A DNA stretch of 64,000 bases from Flavobacteriaceae bacterium MAR_2009_75 (GTDB lineage: Bacteria; Bacteroidota; Bacteroidia; Flavobacteriales; Flavobacteriaceae): the NCBI GenBank assembly GCA_002813285.1, contig PHTZ01000001.1, forward strand, positions 4,463,501-4,527,500, in the 5' to 3' direction. The notes below the pieces were generated by a model. That model worked only from the letters and a program-made list of their open reading frames with translations. It ran no database searches and was not told the DNA's origin. The translations under genes and the position numbers were made by a program. Of the stretch, positions 1-8,106 are shown piece after piece; position 1 is the stretch's first letter, and each line of letters begins with the position of its first letter.

Positions 1-354
1 TGCTGAAATTTCTAATGAAATTGTGCCCAAATCTATGGATTCATTGAAAGTATTTTGAGATATTTTGTAAGTTTTATAGCCGATATATTCGATTGAGGCA
101 TTGTATCGACCCCTTGGTGCTTCAACCGAGAATTTACCGTCGATATCGGTGATGCCCCCACTTACTTTGGCGGGGTCATTTATACTTTGCAGTACTAGGG
201 TGGCATATTCTAAGGGGTCGCCTGTATCTTTGTCTAATACTGTTCCTGTTAGTGTTACTGGGCCACCTGCTTCTCCTTGGGGGCGTCCTTCTGGTCTTTG
301 TGAGTGAATATTCGTTGCTATTGTTAGAAGGGCGATTAGGAACAGTTTTTTCAT
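1..354 (-). CDS. Outer-membrane receptor-like protein, N-terminal 118 residues (cut by window edge)
   Basis: The frame stays open from an ATG at 354 to the first base of the window, so only the N-terminus is visible. It starts with a signal peptide (MKKLFLIALLTIATNIHSQ), followed by a short Pro/Gly/Glu-rich linker and a carboxypeptidase-regulatory-like beta-sandwich (motifs LTGTVLDKDTG, ATLVLQ, TDIDGKFSV, IEYIGYKTY). In Bacteroidota this arrangement normally precedes a TonB-dependent-receptor or outer-membrane beta-barrel domain, but the barrel itself lies outside the window, so the family is inferred. The gene follows the Gly/Tyr-rich protein gene by 2 bases, so the two are almost certainly co-transcribed. 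Confidence 0.75.
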   Translation of the reverse strand, partial: MKKLFLIALLTIATNIHSQRPEGRPQGEAGGPVTLTGTVLDKDTGDPLEYATLVLQSINDPAKVSGGITDIDGKFSVEAPRGRYNASIEYIGYKTYKISQNTFNESIDLGTISLEISA

Positions 355-356
355 TT

Positions 357-866
357 TTAGTCTTTGGTTTTCTTCTTTTTGTTTTTTCGCTTTCGTTCTT
401 TCTTCTTCTCTTTTTGGCTTTTTTGAAGACCTTTTTTCTGCATGTCTACAAAAGCCTCATATTTTTCTAGAGGCAATCCGGCCTTAAGCTCTTCATCTTG
501 GGCCTTGGTAATTTTTTCCATGCCTTCACGCATCTGCTCAGGTGTCAATTCTAAAATTTGCATCTCAATACGTTTTTGCACGTATTTTTTGAGAATTGAA
601 CTTAAAACCGCGCTCTCAAATTCGTTGAGTTCAAGAGTTTCAGATATTTTTGGCATTTCACCATCAACTATTTGTTCGGCAGTTTTCGGTTCTGGCTCTT
701 TAGGAGTATGCTCTACTTGTGGTATGGCATTTCGCTGTCTGCCGTAACCATAACCTCCTCCACCATAACCGTAACCTCCTCCACCATAGCCGTATTGTGC
801 CTGTAATTCAGCTCCGGTTAGTAGTAATGCTAAGAATAAGAACGTGCAATTGATATAGTTTTTCAT
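357..866 (-). CDS. Secreted Gly/Tyr-repeat protein with Lys-rich tail, unknown function
   Basis: 169 aa. A signal peptide (MKNYINCTFLFLALLLTGAELQAQ) is followed by a GYGGGG-type repeat at about residues 25-42, then an acidic, probably helical middle part (about 75-145) and a strongly basic tail (KKKERKRKNKKKKTK). I recognise no catalytic family. The alpha-helical region rich in Glu/Lys/Met resembles small periplasmic helical proteins of Flavobacteriia. The gene precedes the receptor-like gene by 2 bases, which suggests a shared envelope role. A Bacteroidota-type promoter and a 9-bp inverted repeat lie upstream. Confidence 0.7.
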   Translation of the reverse strand: MKNYINCTFLFLALLLTGAELQAQYGYGGGGYGYGGGGYGYGRQRNAIPQVEHTPKEPEPKTAEQIVDGEMPKISETLELNEFESAVLSSILKKYVQKRIEMQILELTPEQMREGMEKITKAQDEELKAGLPLEKYEAFVDMQKKGLQKSQKEKKKERKRKNKKKKTKD

Positions 867-905
867 GACGATATCGGTTTATTAGATTAGAATGTTCGAT
901 AAAGG

Positions 906-925
906 TTTAACCTATCTAGGTTAAA
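906..925. repeat. 9-bp perfect inverted repeat, operator-like
   Basis: TTTAACCTA-TC-TAGGTTAAA is a perfect dyad with a 2-base spacer. It sits between a -7-like element (949-956) and the ATG at 866, so it falls in the presumed 5' leader of the Gly/Tyr-rich protein/receptor operon. The 2-base spacer argues for a dimeric protein site rather than an RNA hairpin. The cognate regulator is unknown. Confidence 0.5.
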
Positions 926-948
926 GCTTTGTTAAATTACTTTCGCAA

Positions 949-956
949 CAAATGTA
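949..956 (-). promoter_or_regulatory. Putative Bacteroidota -7 element (TACATTTG)
   Basis: Read on the minus strand, TACATTTG matches TAnnTTTG, the flavobacterial sigma-A -7 consensus. It lies about 85 bases upstream of the Gly/Tyr-rich protein start. No clear -33 TTTG was identified. Confidence 0.45.
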
Positions 957-1054
957 CCATTTATTAAGAATGAAGTATACAATAAAAAAATGCACAACAA
1001 TCTAAAACCTTACGGAAAGAAATGTCATGCATATACTCAAAGTAATGAGTGTTA

Positions 1055-1402
1055 TTATTGCGCTAGGATCTCTTCGACCCTTTCGGTGGGTCTCCCGATT
1101 ACCGCTTTATCACCCTTGACAACAATCGGTCTTTCTATCAGTTTGGGATACTTTATCATGGCATCAAGAATTTCTTCGTCAGATAGTAGTTTGCCCCTGA
1201 AATTATCTTTCCAAATAGCTTCATTCTTTCTAACTAGCATGTCTGGGGTTATAGCGAGACAACCTAAAATTTTACGAAGGTCTTCTTTGGTAGGTACTTC
1301 TTCCAAATATTTCACTACTTCAAAATCTTGACCTGATTTTTCAACTACGCCTAAGCCTTCCCTCGATTTTCTACATCTTGGGTTGTGATATATTTTAATC
1401 AT
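1055..1402 (-). CDS. arsC: ArsC-family reductase (arsenate reductase, glutaredoxin type)
   Basis: 115 aa, the normal length for the family. The N-terminus holds the redox motif HNPRCRKSR with the reactive cysteine at residue 10. The C-terminal half has the conserved ERPIVV and IGRP segments, whose arginines bind the oxyanion in characterised ArsC enzymes. Glutathione/glutaredoxin-coupled enzymes of this kind reduce arsenate to arsenite. Because no arsB or arsR is next to it, the true role may be that of a general YffB/ArsC-like thiol protein. It follows prfB by 39 bases, so co-transcription is likely. Confidence 0.85.
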   Translation of the reverse strand: MIKIYHNPRCRKSREGLGVVEKSGQDFEVVKYLEEVPTKEDLRKILGCLAITPDMLVRKNEAIWKDNFRGKLLSDEEILDAMIKYPKLIERPIVVKGDKAVIGRPTERVEEILAQ

Positions 1403-1441
1403 CTTGTTAATTTTTTCTAGTTTATCGAATAATTTACAAAA

Positions 1442-2546
1442 TTACTCATCTTCTTCTTTTTGCCCCATCATCATTAAATAGGCTTTAAGAAAAGAATCTA
1501 TATCGCCATCCATAACCGAATCAACGTTGCCTGTTTCTTGAGATGTACGTACATCCTTTACCAATTTATACGGATGCATCACATAATTTCGAATTTGTGA
1601 TCCCCATTCAATCTTCATTTTAGAAGATTCAATTTCATTACGAGCTTCCATTTTCTTTCGCAGTTCGATTTCGTACAATTGCGATTTTAGCATTTTCATG
1701 GCCGTAGCCCTGTTGTCGTGTTGACTTCTCGAATCTGAACATGAAATTTGTATGCCTGTCGGATGGTGCACCAGTTGAACTTTGGTTTCTACCTTGTTTA
1801 CGTTCTGCCCCCCGGCCCCGCTAGAGCGGGCAGTGGTAATCGTAATATCGGCGGGGTTGACATCAACCTCGATACTGTCATCAACTAAGGGGTACACATA
1901 GACCGACGCAAAAGATGTATGCCTTTTAGCGTTGCTGTCAAACGGGGAAATTCGAACTAAACGATGAACACCGTTTTCACCCTTTAACCAACCGAATGCA
2001 TAGTCTCCATCAATTTCTAGGGTAACGGTTTTAATACCGGCAACATCACCCTCTTGATAATTAAGTTCTTTTACCTTAAAACCGCTTTTTTCGGCCCACA
2101 TCATATACATGCGCATCAACATCGAAGCCCAGTCACAACTTTCGGTACCACCGGCACCTGCAGTTATTTGAAGTACAGCCGGTAGTTCATCACCTTCTTC
2201 AGAAAGCATGTTTTTGAACTCTAGTTTTTCTATCTGGGTGAGTGCCTTTTCATATTGATTGTTAACTTCTTCTTCGGTCACATCACCTTCTTGAAAAAAT
2301 TCTAGCAAAACTTCTAAGTCACCCACTAAGGTCTTGGAAATATTGAAATCATCGACCCATTGTTTTTTAGATTGAATGAATTTCATTTGGGCCTGTGCTT
2401 CCTGGGGGTTGTCCCAAAAATCGGGGGCAAGGGTTTTTTCTTGTTCGTTCTCTATTTCAATGAGCTTCGCATCAACGTCAAAGATACCTCCTTAACGCAC
2501 CAAGGCGATCTTGAAGACCTTTATAGTGGTCTGTAGTTATTGTCAT
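1442..2546 (-). CDS. prfB: Peptide chain release factor 2, with programmed +1 frameshift
   Basis: Two overlapping frames encode one 367-aa RF2. Frame one runs from the ATG at 2546 for 22 codons to an in-frame TGA at 2478-2480. Frame two continues from GAC with [14 protein letters not shown] and runs to the stop at 1442. The slip site is CTT TGA C with AGGAGG (2487-2492) three bases upstream, the same layout as in Escherichia coli. The protein has the RF2-specific SPF tripeptide (in [12 protein letters not shown]) and the GGQ peptidyl-transferase motif ([13 protein letters not shown]). It terminates at UAA and UGA codons, and the frameshift gives autoregulation by RF2 level. An ORF caller that ignores the shift would report only the C-terminal 314 residues starting at 2386. 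Confidence 0.95.
2478..2492 (-). promoter_or_regulatory. prfB recoding signal: SD-like AGGAGG + CTTTGAC slip site
   Basis: On the minus strand AGGAGG (2492-2487), a three-base spacer, CTT (2483-2481) and the TGA stop (2480-2478) followed by C reproduce the canonical RF2 frameshift cassette. Base pairing of AGGAGG with 16S rRNA in the translating ribosome promotes the +1 slip in well-studied bacteria. Reading resumes at GAC. Confidence 0.93.
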
Positions 2547-2563
2547 TCTATTATTATTTTCTG

Positions 2564-2571
2564 CAAAAGTA
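2564..2571 (-). promoter_or_regulatory. Putative -7 element of prfB-arsC (TACTTTTG)
   Basis: TACTTTTGC on the minus strand fits TAnnTTTG exactly and lies 18 bases upstream of the prfB ATG at 2546. It is the only good match in the 92-base gap to the transglutaminase gene. Confidence 0.5.
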
Positions 2572-2638
2572 GCACACTTTTTCAGCATTGAATAGCATTA
2601 AGAAAAGTTTCACCCTTTTGTCTGAAATCTAATGGACT

Positions 2639-3493
2639 TTACTGCTGCTGACTCTCGACCTGTACGGTGTATTGGGTTTTATTGGTGCCTGGCCCATTTA
2701 TAACGCCTTTTAGAGGGGCGCAGTCACTATAATCTTTGCCATGGGCTACTTTGATATGGTCGTTATTCACTAAAATGTTGTTGGTAGGATCAAAACCGAT
2801 CCACCCTGTGTTGGGAATAAAGGCTTCGGACCAAGCGTGCATTTGAGAGTCGCCAAAATAGCCGTAACCTTGATGAAGAAAACCGGAAACGTATCTGGTA
2901 GGAATGCCGTTATGTCTGGCCAATGCACAAAAAAGATGAACCATATCTTGACAAACACCTTGTTTATTTTCTATAACCTCTGCCACAGTTGAATTCACAT
3001 CGGTCATATTAGGTTTAAAACTTACGTAATTAAATATGAATTGATTGAGTGATTGAAGGTTCTCGAATATTGATTTCTCTTTGTCAAAGTAAAAAAGTGT
3101 ATCATAATTAGAAGGTAATAGAGTGAGGGCAGTGGTGCGTAAGAAGGTGTCATTCTCTAATCGAAAAAGCAACGTTTTTATTTCGGAAAATGAAATTGCA
3201 GGATCTTCAATTAAATTAATGGACTCAAAAGGATCTACGACTTTTTTTAAAAGACGTATTTTGGCTTCAAAAGATATTTTGTTAAAAGGTTCTTTTGACT
3301 TCACTCGAATGGTTCGAAAACCATAGCCATTTTCAGAATATTCATGAATGGTTTTAACTGAAGTACTGAAATCAACCTGTACAAAATCTTGAGATTCATT
3401 TTCATCAGGAATAATCAAAAATTGCCATAAGGCATCACCTACCTCGTGATCATAAGTGTTTTCGCAGGTATATGTAATTGAATACTCCAGAAT
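2639..3493 (-). CDS. Transglutaminase-like cysteine peptidase-fold protein (non-ATG start)
   Basis: The C-terminal transglutaminase core carries the expected triad: Cys in KQGVCQDMVHLF, His in QMHAWSEAF and Asp in GFDPTNN. The N-terminal beta-domain (LEYSITYTCENTY, GDALWQFLIIP) is typical of the bacterial transglutaminase N domain. No ATG opens this frame after the in-frame TAA at 3500-3502. A TTG at 3418 would delete the N-domain, so the start is probably ATT (3493) or CTG (3490); the end given uses ATT. It is the last gene of a three-gene unit with alpha-E and ATP-grasp genes, a set conserved in many bacteria and thought to make or process a peptide-linked product. Substrate unknown. Confidence 0.8.
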   Translation of the reverse strand: MLEYSITYTCENTYDHEVGDALWQFLIIPDENESQDFVQVDFSTSVKTIHEYSENGYGFRTIRVKSKEPFNKISFEAKIRLLKKVVDPFESINLIEDPAISFSEIKTLLFRLENDTFLRTTALTLLPSNYDTLFYFDKEKSIFENLQSLNQFIFNYVSFKPNMTDVNSTVAEVIENKQGVCQDMVHLFCALARHNGIPTRYVSGFLHQGYGYFGDSQMHAWSEAFIPNTGWIGFDPTNNILVNNDHIKVAHGKDYSDCAPLKGVINGPGTNKTQYTVQVESQQQ

Positions 3494-3538
3494 TAATTTT
3501 TAGTGGAAATTTCAGGAAAGATAGGCAATGAAAACGAA

Positions 3539-4486
3539 TCAATAGTTAAAAAACTCATTTTCCATTTTTTCGCTAATTTCAGAAAGACTATTTAAAATGC
3601 TTTCGATGAAATATTGAATATCCTCTTCAATTTCCTTTATATATTTGAATTGATATTCGGCCCTTACCCGGCCGACCAAAAATGCCGTAGAGTTTTTATT
3701 GTATTTTTTACTAGGGTCTAATACCCTGATATGCTTATATACTTGATTGAGACTGTTCATCACCGATCTTGGGCAATTGGGGTTCAGAATTAAAAATTCC
3801 AATGTAGAGATACTGTTAGGCGTTTTTTTGTAGAATCTTCGCATCATATCATAAGATTCGGCACATTTTAATAAAGTGGTCCATTCGTAACTGTTGCTAA
3901 ATTTATCGCCATAACTGCCTTGGGCTTTTAGAGCATCATGATGCTTAGCATTAATGATTCGTGTAATTTGTGTGGCTCTTTCAATATTGACCCCCATCAT
4001 GATAATGGCGTAAATCTCATCGTGCAATAAAGTTCCTCTCATCTTCCCCCGTAAAATAGCACTCATTTCAGTGATATTGGTAGTGAAATCGTGCAGGCCG
4101 TTTTTCATGTAAATGTTTGAATCATAATTAACGACGAAGTGGTAGAATTTGTTAATGGCTTCATATAATTCGGTAGAAATCAGATCACGGGCGCTATTCG
4201 CATTTTCACGTGCGTATTTCACATTGTTTAGAATTGAGAATTCACTTTGTGGATCCATTCCTATTTTATAGAGTACTTTTGCTTCGTCTAACTCCTCAGA
4301 TTCATCGCCATCGGCAAGACCGACCATGTAAAGCATCGACCGAAGTACAAACTGGCGAGACTGTGAAAGTTGATGTGGCGCATCTAATGATGAGAAGTAA
4401 TTAACGTTTAAATATCTGGCTACATGTTCAGAACGTTCAATATAACGTCCCATCCAAAAAAGATTGTTGGCTACTCGTGCTAGCAT
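3539..4486 (-). CDS. Alpha-E domain protein (DUF403)
   Basis: 315 aa, the usual length. The start MLARVANNLFWMGRYIERSEHVAR is diagnostic of the alpha-E family, an all-helical protein found next to circularly permuted ATP-grasp and transglutaminase proteins. No catalytic activity is established for the family. It lies 66 bases after the ATP-grasp gene and about 45 bases before the transglutaminase gene. The three same-strand genes form one transcription unit and presumably one pathway. Confidence 0.9.
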   Translation of the reverse strand: MLARVANNLFWMGRYIERSEHVARYLNVNYFSSLDAPHQLSQSRQFVLRSMLYMVGLADGDESEELDEAKVLYKIGMDPQSEFSILNNVKYARENANSARDLISTELYEAINKFYHFVVNYDSNIYMKNGLHDFTTNITEMSAILRGKMRGTLLHDEIYAIIMMGVNIERATQITRIINAKHHDALKAQGSYGDKFSNSYEWTTLLKCAESYDMMRRFYKKTPNSISTLEFLILNPNCPRSVMNSLNQVYKHIRVLDPSKKYNKNSTAFLVGRVRAEYQFKYIKEIEEDIQYFIESILNSLSEISEKMENEFFNY

Positions 4487-4552
4487 ATAATATTTTCTAA
4501 GTTCTTATTCTGCTTTAATTATTTTGGTCAATTTCAGGTATGATGATCTTAG

Positions 4553-6016
4553 TTATTTTTTTAGAACCCACGTATCTTTTGACCCCCCGCCCTGAGATGA
4601 ATTAACAATAAGGTTACCACGTCTTAGGGCAACACGTGTTAAGCCGCCTTTTAAAACAAAATCACGGTCTTGGCCCAATACAGTAAATGTCCTTAAGTCT
4701 ACATGGCGCTGTTCAAACGATTCCGTTTCATCAATATAGGTAGGGTGAACCGATAGAGACATAATAGGTTGGGCCACATATTTTCGTGGGCTGCTTTTCA
4801 ATTGTGCCTTAACTTCTTCAATTTCACTTTTACTCAAACGGTTTCCGATTGATATGCCGTAGCCACCCGCTTCATCGACAGGTTTGATTACAAGCTCTGG
4901 TATGTGATCAAGTACATACTTTAATTCATCAGGCCTGCTGCAGTGATAGGTATGAACATTATTAAGAATAGGCTCTTCATCTAAATAGTATTTAATTATT
5001 TCAGGCATATAGGTGTATATGGCCTTATCGTCAGCTACGCCTGTGCCAGGGGCATTTGCCAAGGTGACATTACCTTTTTTATAAGCTGCAAAAAGCCCAG
5101 GTACCCCTAGGGCCGAATCGGGACGGAATTCTAATGGGTCAATAAAGCCATCGTCGACCCTGCGATAGATGATATCTACTTTTTCAGGACCTCGAATGGT
5201 TCTCATGTAGACAAAATCATTCTCTACAAAAAGATCACGGCCTTCTACTAATTCAACTCCCATAGTTTTGGCCAGATACGAATGCTCGTAGAAAGCCGAA
5301 TTGTACATGCCCGGGGTTAAGACAACTACGTTTGGTAAATCGACACCTTGAGGTTTTACGGTCTCTAGCAAATCGAGTAAGTTTTCGGCATAATTGGTAA
5401 CTGCATGTGTCTTATAGTGGTTAAAGACGCCAAAAAGAGCTCTTTTTAAAGCTGTTCTGTTACATATAACATAACTTACCCCTGAAGGACATCGTATATT
5501 GTCTTCTAATACATAATATTTTCCATCGTTATGCTTGATTATATCTGTACCTGAAATATGGTTATAAATGCCGCCTGGAGGGTCGAGACCGACCATTTGA
5601 TCCAGATAGTTTTCAGATGAACTTATTAACTCTAATGGAACAATGCCCTGTTTAATTATTTTCTTATCATGGTAAATATCCCAAAGAAAGAGATTTAGTG
5701 CTCTGCTGCGTTGAATGGCTCCGCGTTCAATGATATCCCACTCCTCTTGATCGATTATTCTTGGAAAAAGATCAAATGGGAAAATCTTTTCCATCGTTTC
5801 TTTTTCGTTATATACTTGAAATGTTATGCCTTGGTTGAAAAAAGAAGATTTTGCTTTTTCGTTCAGTTTAACGTACTCTTTAATAGTATGCCCACCGTAG
5901 ATTTCAAAAAGCCTCGAATAAACCTCTTTTATTGTACCCTGTTTATCAAAAATTTCATCATACAAAATAGGGTTTCTTTGATACGATGAGAATATCTGAT
6001 TTTGAATTTTGCCCAT
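4553..6016 (-). CDS. Circularly permuted type 2 ATP-grasp protein
   Basis: 487 aa. Features of the DUF404/DUF407 circularly permuted ATP-grasp family are LLDLLETVKPQ, VVLTPGMYNSAFYEHSYL, the nucleotide-binding segment LVIKPVDEAGGYGIS and the C-terminal HVDLRTFTVLG with GGGSKDTWVL. ATP-grasp enzymes join a carboxylate to an amine or thiol through an acyl phosphate, so this is the likely ligase of the unit with the alpha-E and transglutaminase proteins. The start ATG is well placed, giving MGKIQNQIFSSYQRNPILYDE. It is first in the operon. The physiological substrate is not known. Confidence 0.9.
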   Translation of the reverse strand: MGKIQNQIFSSYQRNPILYDEIFDKQGTIKEVYSRLFEIYGGHTIKEYVKLNEKAKSSFFNQGITFQVYNEKETMEKIFPFDLFPRIIDQEEWDIIERGAIQRSRALNLFLWDIYHDKKIIKQGIVPLELISSSENYLDQMVGLDPPGGIYNHISGTDIIKHNDGKYYVLEDNIRCPSGVSYVICNRTALKRALFGVFNHYKTHAVTNYAENLLDLLETVKPQGVDLPNVVVLTPGMYNSAFYEHSYLAKTMGVELVEGRDLFVENDFVYMRTIRGPEKVDIIYRRVDDGFIDPLEFRPDSALGVPGLFAAYKKGNVTLANAPGTGVADDKAIYTYMPEIIKYYLDEEPILNNVHTYHCSRPDELKYVLDHIPELVIKPVDEAGGYGISIGNRLSKSEIEEVKAQLKSSPRKYVAQPIMSLSVHPTYIDETESFEQRHVDLRTFTVLGQDRDFVLKGGLTRVALRRGNLIVNSSQGGGSKDTWVLKK

Positions 6017-6184
6017 ATCATATTCTTTTGCTTTAAGGTACTGGTTTTCAAAATAAAATATGGGCTCAAATCCATAATAATATTAGCTCTAAATATCGAT
6101 TTTATTAATAATAAATAAATATTTTAACAAAATGATTTTCTTGGTCGCAAAAGCTCCTTTACCGACACTAGATTCAATTTTATG

Positions 6185-6192
6185 TAACTTTG
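6185..6192 (+). promoter_or_regulatory. Putative -7 element (TAACTTTG)
   Basis: An exact TAnnTTTG match 50 bases upstream of the threonine aldolase ATG, in the 225-base divergent gap to the ATP-grasp gene. No convincing -33 partner was seen. Confidence 0.45.
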
Positions 6193-6241
6193 AGGGTATA
6201 AATCGATACTTTTTTTAGTCTATAACCTTACTGATTTTGAT

Positions 6242-7264
6242 ATGGAAATAAACCTCATTAGCGATACTGTTACTAAACCTTCAAAAGGTATGATGGAAGC
6301 TATGATGAATGCCGAGGTGGGTGATGATGTTTTTAAGAAAGACCCAACGGTAAATGCCCTTGAGTACAAAGTAGCATCGATGTTCGGTAAAGAGGCGGCA
6401 TTGTTTTTTCCATCAGGAACAATGGCCAATCAAACAGGTATAAAACTTCATACCAACCCCGGTGACCAACTGATTTGTGATAAATTCTCCCATGTTTTCA
6501 ATTATGAGGGTGGGGGAGTCAGTTTTAATAGTGGAGTTTCTTGTCGATTGGTAGATGGTCATAGGGGTATGATGACGGCGGATCAGGTGGAGGCGGCGAT
6601 TAATCCACCAGATTTTTACCATAGTCCGTTAACGTCTTTGGTTTCTATAGAAAATACTACTAATAAAGGTGGTGGTGCTTGTTGGGACTATGAAGAATTG
6701 AAGCGAATCAAATCAATATGCGACAAACATGGGTTGGCCTATCACTTAGATGGAGCAAGATTATGGAATGCCATAGTGGCTAAAAATGAAACACCTGAAC
6801 AGTATGGGGCACTATTCGACACTATAAGTGTTTGTCTAAGTAAAGGGCTGGGCTGCCCGGTAGGTTCTGTATTGATCGGTAATCGTATTCTTATTGAAAA
6901 AGCCTTACGGGTACGAAAGATTTTGGGTGGTGGTATGAGGCAATCCGGTTTTTTGGCTGCTGCCGGCATCTATGCATTAGACCATCAACTTGAACGTCTT
7001 AGCGAAGATCATTTGAAGGCAAAAGAAATAGGAGTCGTTTTGAAAAGTTTATCTTTTATCAAAAGTGTCGAGCGTATAGAGACCAATATCATCATTTTTG
7101 AGATTCATGAAAATAAAATGTCGGGCTCGCGATTTGTTGAAAAATTAGCAGAAAACAATGTACATATTATAGGAATGGGGCAAGGTAAATTACGTATTGT
7201 CACCCATTTAGACTACACCGATGATATGCATGAACGATTTTTGAAAATTTTGAAAGCGTTATAG
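6242..7264 (+). CDS. Low-specificity L-threonine aldolase-type PLP enzyme
   Basis: 340 aa, normal for the family. The N-terminus (INLISDTVTKPSKGMMEAM, then EVGDDVFKKDP) and ALFFPSGTMANQ are signatures of the beta-eliminating lyase/threonine aldolase family. The PLP lysine is K201 in VCLSKGLGCPVGS, and HLDGARLWNA supplies the conserved Asp-Gly-Ala-Arg. The expected reaction is cleavage of L-threonine or allo-threonine to glycine and acetaldehyde. It stands alone and overlaps the convergent YegP-like gene by 6 bases at its 3' end. Confidence 0.9.
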   Translation: MEINLISDTVTKPSKGMMEAMMNAEVGDDVFKKDPTVNALEYKVASMFGKEAALFFPSGTMANQTGIKLHTNPGDQLICDKFSHVFNYEGGGVSFNSGVSCRLVDGHRGMMTADQVEAAINPPDFYHSPLTSLVSIENTTNKGGGACWDYEELKRIKSICDKHGLAYHLDGARLWNAIVAKNETPEQYGALFDTISVCLSKGLGCPVGSVLIGNRILIEKALRVRKILGGGMRQSGFLAAAGIYALDHQLERLSEDHLKAKEIGVVLKSLSFIKSVERIETNIIIFEIHENKMSGSRFVEKLAENNVHIIGMGQGKLRIVTHLDYTDDMHERFLKILKAL

Positions 7265-7582
7265 ATTATTTTCTTCTTTGAGAAGAATAATACGATTGGT
7301 CAGGTTTTTAATTCCGTTTTCCATACCCATTTCAGAATCGTATAGCTGGCTTGTGCCGATAAGTTTAGCAGTGTCATCATTTAGATTGAAGAAGAATTGA
7401 CCTGTGTTATTCGTTTTTCGTTCGAAATGATTTCTATTGAAAGACAAGTTGTGAAGTGAATCTATCGCCTTTTGAACAGCGACTTTATTGGTGAAATTTA
7501 TGCTTTTGAGAAGCGTTTGTCCGCTTTGAGCTTCTAGAATAAAGTAATAACCAACGTTCTTGTTTTCTAAAATTCTTATCAC
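7259..7582 (-). CDS. YegP/DUF1508-like small protein
   Basis: 107 aa. Two degenerate copies of the DUF1508 unit are seen: GYYFILEAQSGQTLL with a following AVQKAIDSL, and GQFFFNLNDDTAKLIGTSQLY with MGMENGIKNL. The start is GTG; no in-frame ATG is nearby. The function of this family is unknown. The second copy fits the consensus better than the first. The stop overlaps the end of the threonine aldolase gene on the other strand. Confidence 0.75.
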   Translation of the reverse strand: MIRILENKNVGYYFILEAQSGQTLLKSINFTNKVAVQKAIDSLHNLSFNRNHFERKTNNTGQFFFNLNDDTAKLIGTSQLYDSEMGMENGIKNLTNRIILLKEENNL

Positions 7583-7675
7583 TTGCAGTTTTTTGTAAAA
7601 GATACAAAATTACATGAATAATTCGCCTAAGATTAACTGCGAAAAGAACAAATACTAAACGTTAAATGTAAGAAC

Positions 7676-7709
7676 GGTAAGGTGTTTCTTGAGTTAACAA
7701 CACCTTACC
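7676..7709 (-). terminator. 11-bp hairpin downstream of ybaB
   Basis: GGTAAGGTGTT and AACACCTTACC form a perfect 11-bp stem with a 12-base loop, 7 bases past the ybaB stop. The minus-strand sequence after it has only scattered T residues, so it may act as a weak terminator or an mRNA-end stabiliser. Confidence 0.5.
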
Positions 7710-7716
7710 AAAAGTC

Positions 7717-8046
7717 TTATTTTCCGAAGAGGGAATCCATGCCGGGTATGTTCGGCATTCCGTCTTTGGCAACCGCGGCCAGTTCGGTTTCATTTACTTG
7801 AGTAGCTTTGGCTATTGCTTTATTTACGGTCAGTATTAAATAATCTTCAAGTTGTTCTTTGTCTTCTAAAAGGCTATCGTCAATCTTAATTTCCTTTACC
7901 TCACGGTTCGCGGTAATAGTTACCTTGACCAGGTTCTCAGGCGAACTTTCTTCAAGGGTAACGGTGTCTAACCTTTTTTTGGTTTCCTCTACTTTCTGTT
8001 GGGTTTCCTTTAACTTACCCATCATGCCCATCATATCTCCAAACAT
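7717..8046 (-). CDS. YbaB/EbfC nucleoid-associated protein
   Basis: 109 aa, starting [26 protein letters not shown], the typical helical N-terminus of YbaB. The central segment [21 protein letters not shown] is the conserved beta-sheet. Family members form dimers that bind DNA non-specifically. In many bacteria ybaB follows dnaX and precedes recR; here neither is adjacent, and the gene is flanked by a YegP-like gene and the divergent oligopeptidase gene. Confidence 0.92.
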   Translation of the reverse strand: MFGDMMGMMGKLKETQQKVEETKKRLDTVTLEESSPENLVKVTITANREVKEIKIDDSLLEDKEQLEDYLILTVNKAIAKATQVNETELAAVAKDGMPNIPGMDSLFGK

Positions 8047-8106
8047 ATTTTCTTTTTTATAGTTTTAGATTTCAAAATTACTAAATTGTAGGATAAATCT
8101 CTTTTA

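Noticed and set aside
990-1331. Plus-strand 113-aa ORF
   Set aside because: It is the antisense of arsC, which has all family motifs; composition Ser/Leu-rich and no family resemblance.
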